A stretch of DNA of 64,000 nt from Rhodococcus rhodnii NBRC 100604. GTDB lineage: Bacteria; Actinomycetota; Actinomycetes; Mycobacteriales; Mycobacteriaceae. The stretch is taken from assembly GCF_001894925.1 (NCBI RefSeq), contig NZ_BCXD01000012.1, positions 62,001 through 126,000 on the forward strand, read 5' to 3'. The position numbers and the translations under genes were made by a program. Under the pieces are notes generated by a model, which was given only the letters and a program-made list of their open reading frames with translations, was not told the origin of the DNA and searched no databases. Positions 6,899 through 15,749 of the stretch are shown piece by piece. Each line of letters starts with the position of its first letter. The stretch's first letter is position 1.

Positions 6899-9517
6899 GT
6901 GAACCAGCCGCGCAACAGCGCGAACCGGCCGGGCACCGACCGGCCGGACATCGGCCGTGGGCTCTCGACGGACGAGGCCCGCCGCCGACTGGAGCGCGAC
7001 GGGCGCAACGAACTGCCGCAGTCGACGCCGAAGCCGCCGTGGCGGCTGTTGCTCGCGCAGATGACGCACCTGTTCGCGGGCATGCTGTGGGTCGCGGCGC
7101 TCCTCGCGCTGCTCGCGCGGATGCCGGTCCTCGCGGCCGCGATCGCGGTCATCGTGGTGCTCAACGGCGTTTTCGCGTTTCTCCAGGAGTACCGCGCCGA
7201 TCAGGCGGCGCAGAAGCTGCGCTCACTGATGCCGGCGACTGCCCGGGTGCGGCGCGACGGCGCGGTGACCACCGTCGACGCCGCCGAACTCGTCCCCGGC
7301 GACGTCGTGCTGCTGTCGGCGGGAGATCGCATCGGAGCGGATCTGACCCTCGCCGACGTGGACGGGCTGGGAATCGACGCGTCGGTCCTCACCGGCGAGA
7401 GCGTGCCCGAGCATCCCGGTCGCGGCGACACGGTGCACTCGGGGACCTATGCCGTGGAGGGCGACGCGGTCGGCGTCGTCTCGGCGACCGGGTCCCACAC
7501 CTCGTTCGCGAACATCGCGTCGCTGACCGAGCACGCCTCGCGGCCGCAGAGCCCGCTCACGGTGCAGCTGCACCGGTTGGTCCGCTCGATCGCGGTCCTG
7601 GCGCTGTGCATCGGCGTCGGGCTGGCCGCGGTGGCACTGCTGCTCGGAACGTCGGTGACCCAGGCGCTCGTGTTCGGCATCGGTGTCACCGTGGCGCTCG
7701 TCCCGGAGGGGCTGCTGCCCACGGTGACGCTCTCGCTCGCGCACGGCGCGCAGCGCATGGCGAGCCGTCACGCTCTCGTCCGCCGGCTCGAAGCGGTGGA
7801 GACGCTGGGCGCCACGACCTTCGTCTGCACGGACAAGACCGGAACGCTGACACGTAACCAGATGGCGGTGTCGCAGGCGTGGACGACGGCGGGCCCCGTG
7901 ACCGTCGAGGGCGACGGCTACGACCACGCCGGAACGGTGCACGGGGACCCGGACGCGGTGTCGGTACTCGCGGCCGCCGCGACGGGCGCCGCCGCCTGCG
8001 TCGTCGGCCGTGCCGTGCACCACGGCGACAGCTGGATCGCGGAGGGCGATCCGCTCGACGCCGCTCTCGACGCGCTCGCGTGGCGGGCGGGAGTCGGCAA
8101 TCCCTCGGTCGACGCGCGGTTGCCCTTCACCCGGAAGACGATGAGCAGCGCTGCGGCGGTCGACGGTGTGGGCTATCTGCTGGGCGCGCCCGAAGCCGTG
8201 CTGGCGCGGTGCACGCGCGGGCTCGACGGCAGCCACGCGGAGCTCGATACGCTCGCGAGCCAGGGCCAGCGCGTGATGGCCGTCGCGCGCCGCCCCCTGA
8301 CGGCCGACCCGAGCACGCAGACACTGCAGGACACCGTGTCCGGCGACATGGAACTGCTGGCACTGCTCGCCGTCGCCGACCCGCCGCGCGAGGGCGTGGC
8401 CGAAGCGATCGAGGTGTGCCGCGACGCCGACATCCGCATCGCGATGGTGACCGGCGACAGCACCAGGACGGGCGAGGCGGTGGCCCGCAAGATCGGGCTG
8501 CTCGGCGACAAGGGAGTCGTGGTCGACTCGTCGGATCTCCCGAAAGACGATGCAGCACTGGCGAATCTGCTCGACTCGCCCGACGGCGCCGTCATCGGCC
8601 GGGTCCAGCCCGCCGACAAGCTGCGGATCGCCCGTGCGATGCGCTCGCACGGCCACGTCGTCGCGATGACGGGTGACGGGGTGAACGACGCCGCAGCCCT
8701 GCGTGAGGCCGATGTCGGTGTGGCGATGGGAAAGTCGGGCAGCGACGTCGCACGATCGGCGGCCGATCTCGTTCTCCTCGACGACCACTTCGCCACGATC
8801 GTCGACGCGATCGAACTGGGCCGGTCGACCTTCGCCAACATCCGTCGCTTCCTCACCTATCACCTCACCGACAACGTCGCCGAACTGGTGCCGTTCGTGG
8901 CGTGGGCGCTGTCGGCCGGGTCGCTTCCGCTCGCCCTCGGCGTGCTGCAGGTTCTCGCGCTCGACATCGGCACCGACATGCTGCCGGCGCTCGCACTGGG
9001 GGACGAACCGCCGGACAAGCGAACGATGCGCGGCCGCAGCCGGCTTCGCGCCATCGTCGACGGCCGCCTGCTGCGGCGTGCGCTGCTCGTCCTCGGGCCC
9101 ACCGAGGCGGCGGTGTCGATGGTGGCGTTCGTCGTCGTGCTGCTGCTCGGTGGCTGGCGCTGGGGGGAGAGCGCCGATCCGGTGGTGCTCGCGACCGCGT
9201 CGGGCAGTGCGTTCGCCGTGATCGTGCTCGGTCAGATGGCCAACGCGTTCGCGTGCCGGAGCGAGGAGGATCCGGTGTGGCGGACGGCGCTGACCGGCAA
9301 CCGGCCACTGCTCGCCGCGATCGCCGTCGAATGCGTCTTCCTCACGGTGATCCTGGGGGTGCCGTGGCTCGCGGACCTGTTCGGTGGCCGGTGGCCGAGT
9401 TGGGAGGGCTGGCTGTTCGCGGTGTTCGCGGTTCCCGCGGTGATTCTGGTCGACGCGGCATACAAGGCGCGGCGCCGAGCGAGGGCCGAGCACGAGTACG
9501 CCGCCGGGACGCGCTGA
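6899..9517 (+). CDS. Cation-transporting P-type ATPase (P2 type)
   Basis: 872 residues, with all P-type landmarks in order: actuator loop T-G-E-S (about 165), P-E-G-L in the ion-binding membrane helix, phosphorylation site D-K-T-G-T-L-T (D312), and hinge T-G-D-G-V-N-D-A (about 591). About ten membrane helices are present, including [14 protein letters not shown] near 700. The P-E-G-L motif and the C-terminal cation-ATPase domain place it with the P2 group (Ca/Na/K/Mg-like) rather than the CPx metal pumps; the ion is undetermined. The GTG start has only a close-by GGAG (two-base spacing), so initiation may be leaderless. No accessory gene is linked. Confidence 0.9.
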   Translation: MNQPRNSANRPGTDRPDIGRGLSTDEARRRLERDGRNELPQSTPKPPWRLLLAQMTHLFAGMLWVAALLALLARMPVLAAAIAVIVVLNGVFAFLQEYRADQAAQKLRSLMPATARVRRDGAVTTVDAAELVPGDVVLLSAGDRIGADLTLADVDGLGIDASVLTGESVPEHPGRGDTVHSGTYAVEGDAVGVVSATGSHTSFANIASLTEHASRPQSPLTVQLHRLVRSIAVLALCIGVGLAAVALLLGTSVTQALVFGIGVTVALVPEGLLPTVTLSLAHGAQRMASRHALVRRLEAVETLGATTFVCTDKTGTLTRNQMAVSQAWTTAGPVTVEGDGYDHAGTVHGDPDAVSVLAAAATGAAACVVGRAVHHGDSWIAEGDPLDAALDALAWRAGVGNPSVDARLPFTRKTMSSAAAVDGVGYLLGAPEAVLARCTRGLDGSHAELDTLASQGQRVMAVARRPLTADPSTQTLQDTVSGDMELLALLAVADPPREGVAEAIEVCRDADIRIAMVTGDSTRTGEAVARKIGLLGDKGVVVDSSDLPKDDAALANLLDSPDGAVIGRVQPADKLRIARAMRSHGHVVAMTGDGVNDAAALREADVGVAMGKSGSDVARSAADLVLLDDHFATIVDAIELGRSTFANIRRFLTYHLTDNVAELVPFVAWALSAGSLPLALGVLQVLALDIGTDMLPALALGDEPPDKRTMRGRSRLRAIVDGRLLRRALLVLGPTEAAVSMVAFVVVLLLGGWRWGESADPVVLATASGSAFAVIVLGQMANAFACRSEEDPVWRTALTGNRPLLAAIAVECVFLTVILGVPWLADLFGGRWPSWEGWLFAVFAVPAVILVDAAYKARRRARAEHEYAAGTR

Positions 9518-9520
9518 GCC

Positions 9521-9549
9521 TCACAGCAATCTCCCAGCCCGATTCCAGG
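9521..9549 (+). promoter_or_regulatory. PhoP-type box upstream of the glycosyltransferase operon
   Basis: TCACAGC (9521-9527), TCCCAGC (9532-9538) and TTCCAGG (9543-9549) have an exact 11-base period. The box begins 61 bases before the ATG at 9582, against 62 bases for the matching box before phoP. The first two units match the mycobacterial PhoP box apart from one base. Strong candidate for direct PhoP control. Confidence 0.65.
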
Positions 9550-9581
9550 GCCGGTCCACCTCGGGATCCGACGCTGGCAGC

Positions 9582-10874
9582 ATGACCACCGAATCCCTCC
9601 CCGGCTCCGTCCCCACCGGACTGCGCCGACCGGGCCCAGCCCATGCCCGACCGCGCCGGACCACCGCGCTCGACGTCGTCGTGCCGGTGTACAACGAGGA
9701 GGCGTCGCTCGAACGATGCATCCGTAGCCTGCACGACCATCTGGCGACCGAGGTCCCGTACTCGGCGCACATCACGATCGCCGACAACGCGAGCACCGAC
9801 GCGACGCTCGCCGTCGCGCACCGACTCGCGGAGGAGGTGCCGGGAGTCCGCGTCGTCCATCTCGACGAGAAGGGCCGTGGCCGTGCGCTGAAGGCGGTGT
9901 GGTCGACGTCGGACGCCGACGTCGTCGCCTACATGGACGTCGACCTGTCGACGAAGCTCGACGGCTTCATGCCGCTGGTCGCGCCGCTGCTGTCCGGACA
10001 CTCCGACATCGCGATCGGGTCCCGGCTCGCGCGATCGGCCCGCGTCGTCCGTGGCCCGAAGCGGGAATTCGTCTCCCGCAGCTACAACCTCATCCTGCGA
10101 ACCACCCTGCGGGCACGGTTCAGCGACGCACAGTGCGGGTTCAAGGCCGTGCGCTCCGAGGTCGCGCACGAGTTGCTTCCGCTCGTGCAGGACGGTGGCT
10201 GGTTCTTCGACACCGAACTGCTCGTCCTCGCCGAGCGCGCCGGACTGCGGATCCACGAGGTTCCGGTCGACTGGATCGACGATCCGGACAGCCGAGTCGA
10301 CATCGTCGCCACCGCGGTCGAGGACCTCCGCGGCGTCTGGCGGGTGGGACGCGCACTCGCGACCGGACGCGTTCCGCTGCGCAGCATCACCGCCGCCGCG
10401 GGACGCGACGTCCCGGCAGCGGGCGAACCGAAGGGAACGCTCGGACAGATGGTGCGTTTCGGCGTCGTCGGTATCGCCTCCACGATCGCGTACGCCCTTG
10501 TCTACCTGCTGCTGCATCCGCTGACCGGGGCGCAGGCCGCCAACGCGCTCGCACTGCTCGTCACCGCGATCCTCAACACCGCCGCCAACCGCGCCTTCAC
10601 CTTCGGGGTACGCGGCCGCGCCGGCGCCGCGCGTCACCACCTGCAGGGGCTCGGCGTCTTCGCGGTCGGCCTGGTGCTCACGAGCGGCTCGCTCGCCGTC
10701 CTGCACCGCGCGGTGCCGGATGCCTCACGGGGCCTCGAACTCGCCGTGCTGGTCACCGCGAACCTCGTCGCCACGATCACCCGATTCGTCGCACTGCGAT
10801 GGGTGTTCCGGGTCCGCGATCGTGTCGATCCGCCCGCCGGAACGGACTCCACCACCGAGGGGAGCGCGCTGTGA
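9582..10874 (+). CDS. Bifunctional GT2 glycosyltransferase / GtrA membrane protein
   Basis: 430 residues. Residues 28-250 are a GT-A fold family-2 transferase: V-V-V-P-V-Y-N-E-E, D-N-A-S-T-D-A-T, and D-x-D as Y-M-D-V-D-L. It resembles polyprenyl-phosphate glucose/mannose synthases, with C-G-F-K and F-D-T-E-L-L. Residues from about 285 form a GtrA domain of four membrane helices. The inferred role is to load a sugar on polyprenyl phosphate and help flip it for the GT39 enzyme encoded next, whose GTG overlaps this stop by four bases. A PhoP-type box precedes it. The pair resembles B. subtilis ykcC/ykcB. Confidence 0.88.
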   Translation: MTTESLPGSVPTGLRRPGPAHARPRRTTALDVVVPVYNEEASLERCIRSLHDHLATEVPYSAHITIADNASTDATLAVAHRLAEEVPGVRVVHLDEKGRGRALKAVWSTSDADVVAYMDVDLSTKLDGFMPLVAPLLSGHSDIAIGSRLARSARVVRGPKREFVSRSYNLILRTTLRARFSDAQCGFKAVRSEVAHELLPLVQDGGWFFDTELLVLAERAGLRIHEVPVDWIDDPDSRVDIVATAVEDLRGVWRVGRALATGRVPLRSITAAAGRDVPAAGEPKGTLGQMVRFGVVGIASTIAYALVYLLLHPLTGAQAANALALLVTAILNTAANRAFTFGVRGRAGAARHHLQGLGVFAVGLVLTSGSLAVLHRAVPDASRGLELAVLVTANLVATITRFVALRWVFRVRDRVDPPAGTDSTTEGSAL

Positions 10875-12982
10875 CCACCACACTCGACACCGCCGTGGCG
10901 AGCCCGGCGAGCGCACCGCGATCGCGCCCCCGCGAGGTCTGGGCACTCGGCGCCCTGCTCGTGGGGACGGCGGTGGCCTATCTCGTGAATCTGAGCGCGT
11001 CGGGATGGGGAAACTCGTTCTATGCGGCTGCGGTACAAGCGGGTTCGCAGTCGTGGACCGCCTTCTTCTTCGGTTCGTCCGACGCCGCGAACTCGATCAC
11101 CGTGGACAAACCGCCGGCGTCGCTCTGGGTGATGGGGCTCTCGGTGCGGCTGTTCGGGCTGAACTCGTGGGCCCTGCTCGTGCCGCAGGTCCTCATGGGT
11201 GTCGGATCGGTGGCGTTGCTCTACTTCGTGGTGCGGCGGCGATTCGGTGTCACGGCGGGATTGCTCGCCGGCCTCGTCCTCGCACTCACGCCCGTCGCGG
11301 TCCTGATGTTCCGCTTCGACAACCCCGACGCGCTGCTGGTGCTGCTCATGATCGGCGCCGTCTGGGCGCTGTTGCGCGGTGTCGAGGACGGCCGTACCCG
11401 ATGGCTCGTACTCACGGGCGTCTTCGTCGGTTTCGGCTTCCTCACCAAGCAGTTGCAGGTGATGCTCGTCGTTCCGCCGCTCGCGCTGACCTATCTGCTC
11501 GCGGGCCCACCGGCCTTCGGGAAACGGCTCGCACAGTGTTTCGCCGCGCTCGGAGCGGTGATCGTCTCGGCGGGTTGGTGGATCGCGATCGTCGAGTTGT
11601 GGCCCGCGGACTCGCGGCCGTGGATCGGTGGCTCCCAGAACAACTCGATCCTCGAATTGACGCTGGGCTACAACGGATTCGGCAGACTCAGCGGAAACGA
11701 GACCGGCAGCGTCGTGCCGGGCGGCGCCGGTGACGCTGGCGGAGCGGGGATGCCCGGCGGCGGACCGGGCGGCGGAATGTGGGGGAGCACCGGCATCGGC
11801 CGGATGTTCGACGGCGAACAGGGTGGTCAGATCGCCTGGCTGATCCCCGCGGCGCTGCTGCTCGGCGGCGTCGCTCTCGTCCTGCTGCGCCGCGCACCGC
11901 GCACCGACGTCCGCCGAGCGACCGTGATCGTCTGGGGCTTGTGGCTCCTCGTCACCGGCCTCACGTTCAGCTTCATGGCGGGGATCTTCCACGCGTACTA
12001 CACGGTGGCGCTGGCGCCGGCGATCGCGGCACTGGTCGGCGCGGGCGCCGTCACGGCCTGGCGTCACCGCGAGCGCACGTGGGTGCGGATCGCGCTGGCA
12101 GCCGCCGTCGCGCTCACCGCTGTCATGGCGTGGATCCTGCTCGGCCGCTCGCCGGAGTTCGTGCCGTGGCTCCGCGTGACGGTCGTCGTGGCGGGGGTGC
12201 TCGCCACGATCGGCGTGCTCGTACCCCCCGTGACGTCGGGACGCCTCGCGGCTGTGACATCGGGACGCCTCGCGGCTGTGACGATCGCGGCGGCGTTGTT
12301 CACCGGTCTCGCCGGGCCGACGGCCTACGCCGTGAACACCATCGCGATCCCGCACGAGGGGTCGATCGTGTCCGCCGGCCCGGCGGTGGCAGGCGGTGGC
12401 CCCGGTGGGATGGGTGGCCCTGGTGGGATGGGCGGCCCCGGTGGCATGGCCGGCCCGGGTGGCCAGGGAGGCCCGGACGGTCGGGGAGCCGGCATGGGCT
12501 TTCCCGGCGGCGGCGCGCAGGACGGCGGCTTTCCCGGTGGGGGAGCACCGGACGGCGGCGCGCAGGACGGCGGCATGCCCGGCGGCGGCATGCCCGGCGG
12601 TGGCATGCCCGGCGGTGGTCTGCTTCGGGGCAGCGAGCCGAGCGAGGAACTCACGTCACTGCTTCTCGCCGACGCCGACGACTACACCTGGGTCGCGGCG
12701 ACCGTGGGTTCCAACAGCGCCTCGGGATATCAGCTCGCGACGCAGCGACCGGTGATGCCGATCGGCGGATTCAACGGCAGCGACCCGTCGCCGACGCTCG
12801 AGGAGTTCCAGCAGTACGTGACCGACGGCGAGATCCACTACTTCCTCGCAGGTGGCATGGGAGGCGGACCCGGCGGTGGGGGTACCGGGAGCGCGATCGC
12901 CCAGTGGGTCAAGGACACCTTCACGGCCACGACGATCGGCGGCACGCAGGTGTACGACCTCACGGCGCCGTCCGCGGCATGA
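10871..12982 (+). CDS. GT39/ArnT-like membrane glycosyltransferase with Gly-rich segments
   Basis: 703 residues from GTG 10871. A polytopic GT-C enzyme (about 11-12 helices) with an early periplasmic loop S-I-T-V-D-K-P-P, where the acidic residue is expected to be catalytic. It should use a polyprenyl-phosphate sugar, made by the upstream GT2 protein, to glycosylate an envelope acceptor. Unusual features are a Gly/Met/Pro-rich insertion near residues 278-305 and a longer one near 507-590 made of P-G-G-M-G-G / M-P-G-G-G units. A soluble C-terminal domain (600-703) follows. A tandem copy of S-G-R-L-A-A-V-T lies near 455-470. YkcB-type proteins have similar Gly-rich stretches. The acceptor is unknown. 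Confidence 0.85.
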   Translation: MTTTLDTAVASPASAPRSRPREVWALGALLVGTAVAYLVNLSASGWGNSFYAAAVQAGSQSWTAFFFGSSDAANSITVDKPPASLWVMGLSVRLFGLNSWALLVPQVLMGVGSVALLYFVVRRRFGVTAGLLAGLVLALTPVAVLMFRFDNPDALLVLLMIGAVWALLRGVEDGRTRWLVLTGVFVGFGFLTKQLQVMLVVPPLALTYLLAGPPAFGKRLAQCFAALGAVIVSAGWWIAIVELWPADSRPWIGGSQNNSILELTLGYNGFGRLSGNETGSVVPGGAGDAGGAGMPGGGPGGGMWGSTGIGRMFDGEQGGQIAWLIPAALLLGGVALVLLRRAPRTDVRRATVIVWGLWLLVTGLTFSFMAGIFHAYYTVALAPAIAALVGAGAVTAWRHRERTWVRIALAAAVALTAVMAWILLGRSPEFVPWLRVTVVVAGVLATIGVLVPPVTSGRLAAVTSGRLAAVTIAAALFTGLAGPTAYAVNTIAIPHEGSIVSAGPAVAGGGPGGMGGPGGMGGPGGMAGPGGQGGPDGRGAGMGFPGGGAQDGGFPGGGAPDGGAQDGGMPGGGMPGGGMPGGGLLRGSEPSEELTSLLLADADDYTWVAATVGSNSASGYQLATQRPVMPIGGFNGSDPSPTLEEFQQYVTDGEIHYFLAGGMGGGPGGGGTGSAIAQWVKDTFTATTIGGTQVYDLTAPSAA
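12230..12277 (+). repeat. 24-bp tandem duplication in the GT39 gene
   Basis: Two adjacent 24-base units (12230-12253 and 12254-12277) differ by one base and encode V-T-S-G-R-L-A-A twice. This is a recent in-frame duplication in a loop between membrane helices. Confidence 0.8.
12397..12630 (+). repeat. Gly-rich coding repeat in the GT39 gene
   Basis: Short imperfect units built on 'ggtgggatgggcggcccc' and 'ggcggcatgcccggc' encode runs of P-G-G-M-G-G and M-P-G-G-G. Such a track is prone to length variation between strains. Confidence 0.75.
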
Positions 12983-13005
12983 CGCCGAGCGCCGACTGTT
13001 GCGCT

Positions 13006-13029
13006 CGTCACGAGTGGCTTCCCGTGACG
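13006..13029 (+). terminator. Hairpin after the glycosyltransferase operon
   Basis: CGTCACG (13006-13012) and CGTGACG (13023-13029) are perfect 7-base arms with a 10-base loop, 23 bases past the GT39 stop. There is no U tract. It could be a weak terminator, or part of the operator cluster before the mce gene, because the same CGTCAC motif recurs at 13033. Confidence 0.35.
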
Positions 13030-13063
13030 TAGCGTCACACGTAGTCTCCGCAACGAACATACT
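13024..13063 (+). promoter_or_regulatory. Operator-like palindrome and -10 box of the Mce gene
   Basis: GTGACG-TAG-CGTCAC (13024-13038) is a perfect 6-base inverted repeat placed about 20 bases before a CATACT -10-like box (13058-13063). GGAG at 13076-13079 then gives good spacing to the GTG at 13085. It looks like a repressor or activator site; the protein is unknown. Confidence 0.4.
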
Positions 13064-13084
13064 TTCTCGAATTGTGGAGTCTCC

Positions 13085-14434
13085 GTGGCTGATTCACCGT
13101 CCGTCGGCGAGTACGACGGGATGTCGGTGGGTCGCCGGCGAATGCTGGGGGTGGCCTTCTTCGTCGTGATCGGGTTGTTCGTCGCGACGTGTGTCGCGAT
13201 CTACGACCGGACGTTCGTCGATGTCGTGGCCGTCCGCCTCGTGACCGACTCGGCGGGCAACGCCCTGCCGCAGCAGGCCGACGTCAAGCTCCGCGGCGTC
13301 ACCGTCGGGCGGGTCGCCAGAACCGCTGCGGACGGTGATGCCGTCACCGTGGACCTCGATCTCGATCCCGCCCACGCCGCGCGGATTCCGGCGAACGTGA
13401 CGGCGCGGCTGCTGCCCAAGACGCTCTTCGGCGAGCGGTACGTCGCGCTCGTCGATCCCGATCTGCCGTACGGGATGCTGGGCGACGGCGCCGTTGTGCG
13501 GCAGGACTCGAGTGGTGACGCCGTCGAGATCACCGCCGTCCTGGACGACCTGCTGCCGCTCCTGCAGGCCGTGCCGCCCGACGATCTCTCGGCGACGCTC
13601 GGCGCGCTCGCGCAGGGTTTGAGCGGCCGCGGCACCGAACTGGGCCACACGCTCGATCGGCTCACCGAGACGGTGAGCGCGCTCGGTGCCGAACTGCCGA
13701 ACATCGAGGCCGCGACCCACGGTCTCGGCGATTTCGCCGAGACCTACTCGGATTCCGTCCCCGACCTCGTCTCGGCGCTCGACAACCTCCGTTCGGTGGG
13801 GTCGACACTCGTCGAGAAGCGCACGACCCTCGACGCACTGTGGCGGACCGGGCACCTCGCCGCGACGGACACCGCCGATCTGCTCACCGCGAACGCCGAC
13901 TCCGTCATCGCGTTCGCCGCCGACTCTCGCGAGGCGCTGCAGATCCTCGGGCGCTACTCGCCGGAGTTCGGCTGCGTGCTCGCGGGGTTCGCGCGCACCG
14001 CTCCGGAAGCGCGCGAGATCATGGGCGCCGACGACCCGTATCCCGGCATCCGCGCTACGGTCCAGCTCACCAATCCCCGTGGCCGCTACCTGCCGAATCA
14101 GGACGAGCCGCGCATGCTCGACGATCGCGGCCCGAACTGCCGCGAGGACTACCGGGACGCGGGGGAGCCGTTCCCGCAGTATCCGGGGACGCCACACAAC
14201 GACGGGTCGTACGCGCCGCCGTCACGCAATCCCGGTTCGGCCGCCATGACGATCCTGCCCGCACCCGAGGGAGTCCCCGACGTCGTGCCCGGATACGCGG
14301 GCTCGGCGGCGGAGCGGGCGACGCTCACCGCGATCTACTCCGAGGCGACCGGGCTCGACGCCGACGCCGTCCCGGGCTGGACCGCGGGCGTGGGCGCCGC
14401 GGCGTTCCGGGGTGCGACCGTCGAGGTTCGCTGA
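13085..14434 (+). CDS. MCE-family (MlaD-type) protein, solitary
   Basis: 449 residues. There is one N-terminal membrane anchor (about 20-42), then an MlaD/MCE domain (about 47-125) with L-P-Q-Q-A-D-V-K-L-R-G-V-T-V-G-R-V. A long helical region (about 150-300, V-S-A-L-G-A-E-L-P-N-I-E) typical of actinobacterial Mce proteins follows, then a Pro-rich tail. Mce proteins form hexameric channels that carry lipids to YrbE permeases. The layout most resembles MceA-type subunits. No yrbE, mceB-F or mkl gene is adjacent, so it is an orphan that either works with a distant set or has another role. A good RBS (GGAG, 5-base spacing) supports the GTG start. Confidence 0.85.
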   Translation: MADSPSVGEYDGMSVGRRRMLGVAFFVVIGLFVATCVAIYDRTFVDVVAVRLVTDSAGNALPQQADVKLRGVTVGRVARTAADGDAVTVDLDLDPAHAARIPANVTARLLPKTLFGERYVALVDPDLPYGMLGDGAVVRQDSSGDAVEITAVLDDLLPLLQAVPPDDLSATLGALAQGLSGRGTELGHTLDRLTETVSALGAELPNIEAATHGLGDFAETYSDSVPDLVSALDNLRSVGSTLVEKRTTLDALWRTGHLAATDTADLLTANADSVIAFAADSREALQILGRYSPEFGCVLAGFARTAPEAREIMGADDPYPGIRATVQLTNPRGRYLPNQDEPRMLDDRGPNCREDYRDAGEPFPQYPGTPHNDGSYAPPSRNPGSAAMTILPAPEGVPDVVPGYAGSAAERATLTAIYSEATGLDADAVPGWTAGVGAAAFRGATVEVR

Positions 14435-14464
14435 CGCACGTGACCGGCCGAGACGGCCGACCTC

Positions 14465-14470
14465 TAGGCT
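14465..14470 (+). promoter_or_regulatory. -10 box of purD, leaderless
   Basis: TAGGCT ends six bases before the GTG of purD. No Shine-Dalgarno is present, so translation probably starts at the mRNA 5' end. Confidence 0.5.
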
Positions 14471-14476
14471 GAGTGC

Positions 14477-15736
14477 GTGCGCGTACTCGTCATCGGCTCC
14501 GGTGCCCGTGAACATGCCCTGCTCCTCGCGTTGCGACGCGATCCCGGTGTGACCGGTCTGATCTGCGCTCCCGGTAACGCGGGGACCGCGAAGATCGCCG
14601 AACAGCATCCCGTCGACGTCGCGTCGGGAGAGGCCGTCGCCGCGCTCGCGCAGCGGACCGAGGCCGACCTCGTGATCATCGGGCCAGAGGTCCCACTGGT
14701 GCTGGGCGTCGCCGACGCCGTGCGGGCCGCGGGTGTCGCGTGCTTCGGGCCGTCCGCCGACGCCGCCCGTATCGAGGGGTCGAAGGCGTTCGCGAAGGAC
14801 GTCATGGCCGAGGCGGGCGTGCGGACCGCGCACAGCGAGATCGTGGACAACCCCGCTCACCTCGACGCTGCCCTCGACCGCTTCGGCCCGACCTGGGTCG
14901 TCAAGGACGACGGGCTCGCGGCGGGCAAGGGCGTCGTCGTCACGGCGGACCGCGTCGCCGCGCGTGCTCACGCGGCGGGCCTGCTCGAGAGCGGCCACCC
15001 GGTGCTGCTCGAATCATTCCTCGACGGGCCGGAGGTGTCGCTGTTCTGCGTCGTCGACGGCGAGACCGTCGTGCCGCTGATCCCGGCGCAGGATCACAAG
15101 CGGGTCGGCGACGGCGACACGGGACCGAACACCGGCGGGATGGGCGCGTACACGCCGCTGCCGTGGCTGCCCGAGTCCGTCGTCACCGACATCGTCGAGA
15201 GTGTCGTGAAACCCGTTGCCGCCGAGATGGTCCGGCGCGGCTCGCCGTTCCAGGGGCTGCTCTACGCCGGCCTCGCGATCGGCACCGACGGCCCCGCCGT
15301 CGTCGAGTTCAACTGCCGCTTCGGCGATCCCGAGACGCAGGCCGTCCTGGCGCTGCTCGACAGCCCGCTCGGCGAGCTGCTGAACGCCGCGGCGACCGGC
15401 ACGCTCGCGGACGCCGAGCCCCCGCGGTGGCGCGACGGCTCGGCGGTCACCGTCGTTCTCGCGGCCGAGAACTACCCGGCCGCCCCGCGCACGGGCGACG
15501 TGATCACGGGCGCCGACGGCGAGGGAATCCTCCACGCGGGCACCACGATCACGGACGGCAAGACGGTTTCCGCGGGCGGCCGCGTGCTCGCGATCGTCGG
15601 GACCGGACGAGACCTCACGGCGGCGCGCGACGAGGCCTACGCGCGGCTGGACGGAATCAAGCTCCCGGGCGGGCACTACCGCACCGACATCGGCCTCGCC
15701 GCGGTCGAGGGCCGCATCACGATCCCGGGAGCCTGA
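14477..15736 (+). CDS. purD: Phosphoribosylamine--glycine ligase
   Basis: Second step of purine synthesis: ATP-dependent joining of glycine to 5-phosphoribosylamine to give GAR, in the cytosol. 419 residues. The N-terminus [12 protein letters not shown] is diagnostic. The ATP-grasp core has [11 protein letters not shown] and [18 protein letters not shown], then [12 protein letters not shown]. Length and motifs are complete. GTG start with a TAGGCT -10 six bases before. Monocistronic, convergent with ssuD. Confidence 0.97.
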   Translation: MRVLVIGSGAREHALLLALRRDPGVTGLICAPGNAGTAKIAEQHPVDVASGEAVAALAQRTEADLVIIGPEVPLVLGVADAVRAAGVACFGPSADAARIEGSKAFAKDVMAEAGVRTAHSEIVDNPAHLDAALDRFGPTWVVKDDGLAAGKGVVVTADRVAARAHAAGLLESGHPVLLESFLDGPEVSLFCVVDGETVVPLIPAQDHKRVGDGDTGPNTGGMGAYTPLPWLPESVVTDIVESVVKPVAAEMVRRGSPFQGLLYAGLAIGTDGPAVVEFNCRFGDPETQAVLALLDSPLGELLNAAATGTLADAEPPRWRDGSAVTVVLAAENYPAAPRTGDVITGADGEGILHAGTTITDGKTVSAGGRVLAIVGTGRDLTAARDEAYARLDGIKLPGGHYRTDIGLAAVEGRITIPGA

Positions 15737-15749
15737 TCGCCGATCAGGC
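15731..15749. terminator. Bidirectional hairpin between purD and ssuD
   Basis: GCCTGATC (15731-15738) and GATCAGGC (15742-15749) pair perfectly with a 3-base loop across the two convergent stop codons. It has no U tract, as is common in actinobacteria. Confidence 0.5.

Noticed and set aside
12236-12284. GCTGTGA copies as a reverse-strand PhoP box
   Set aside because: Spacing is 24 bases, not 11, and they result from the in-frame duplication inside the GT39 coding sequence.
12397-12630. A PGRS/PE-type gene in the Gly-rich stretch
   Set aside because: It is an internal part of a GT39 reading frame with membrane helices on both sides; no PE or PPE domain is present.
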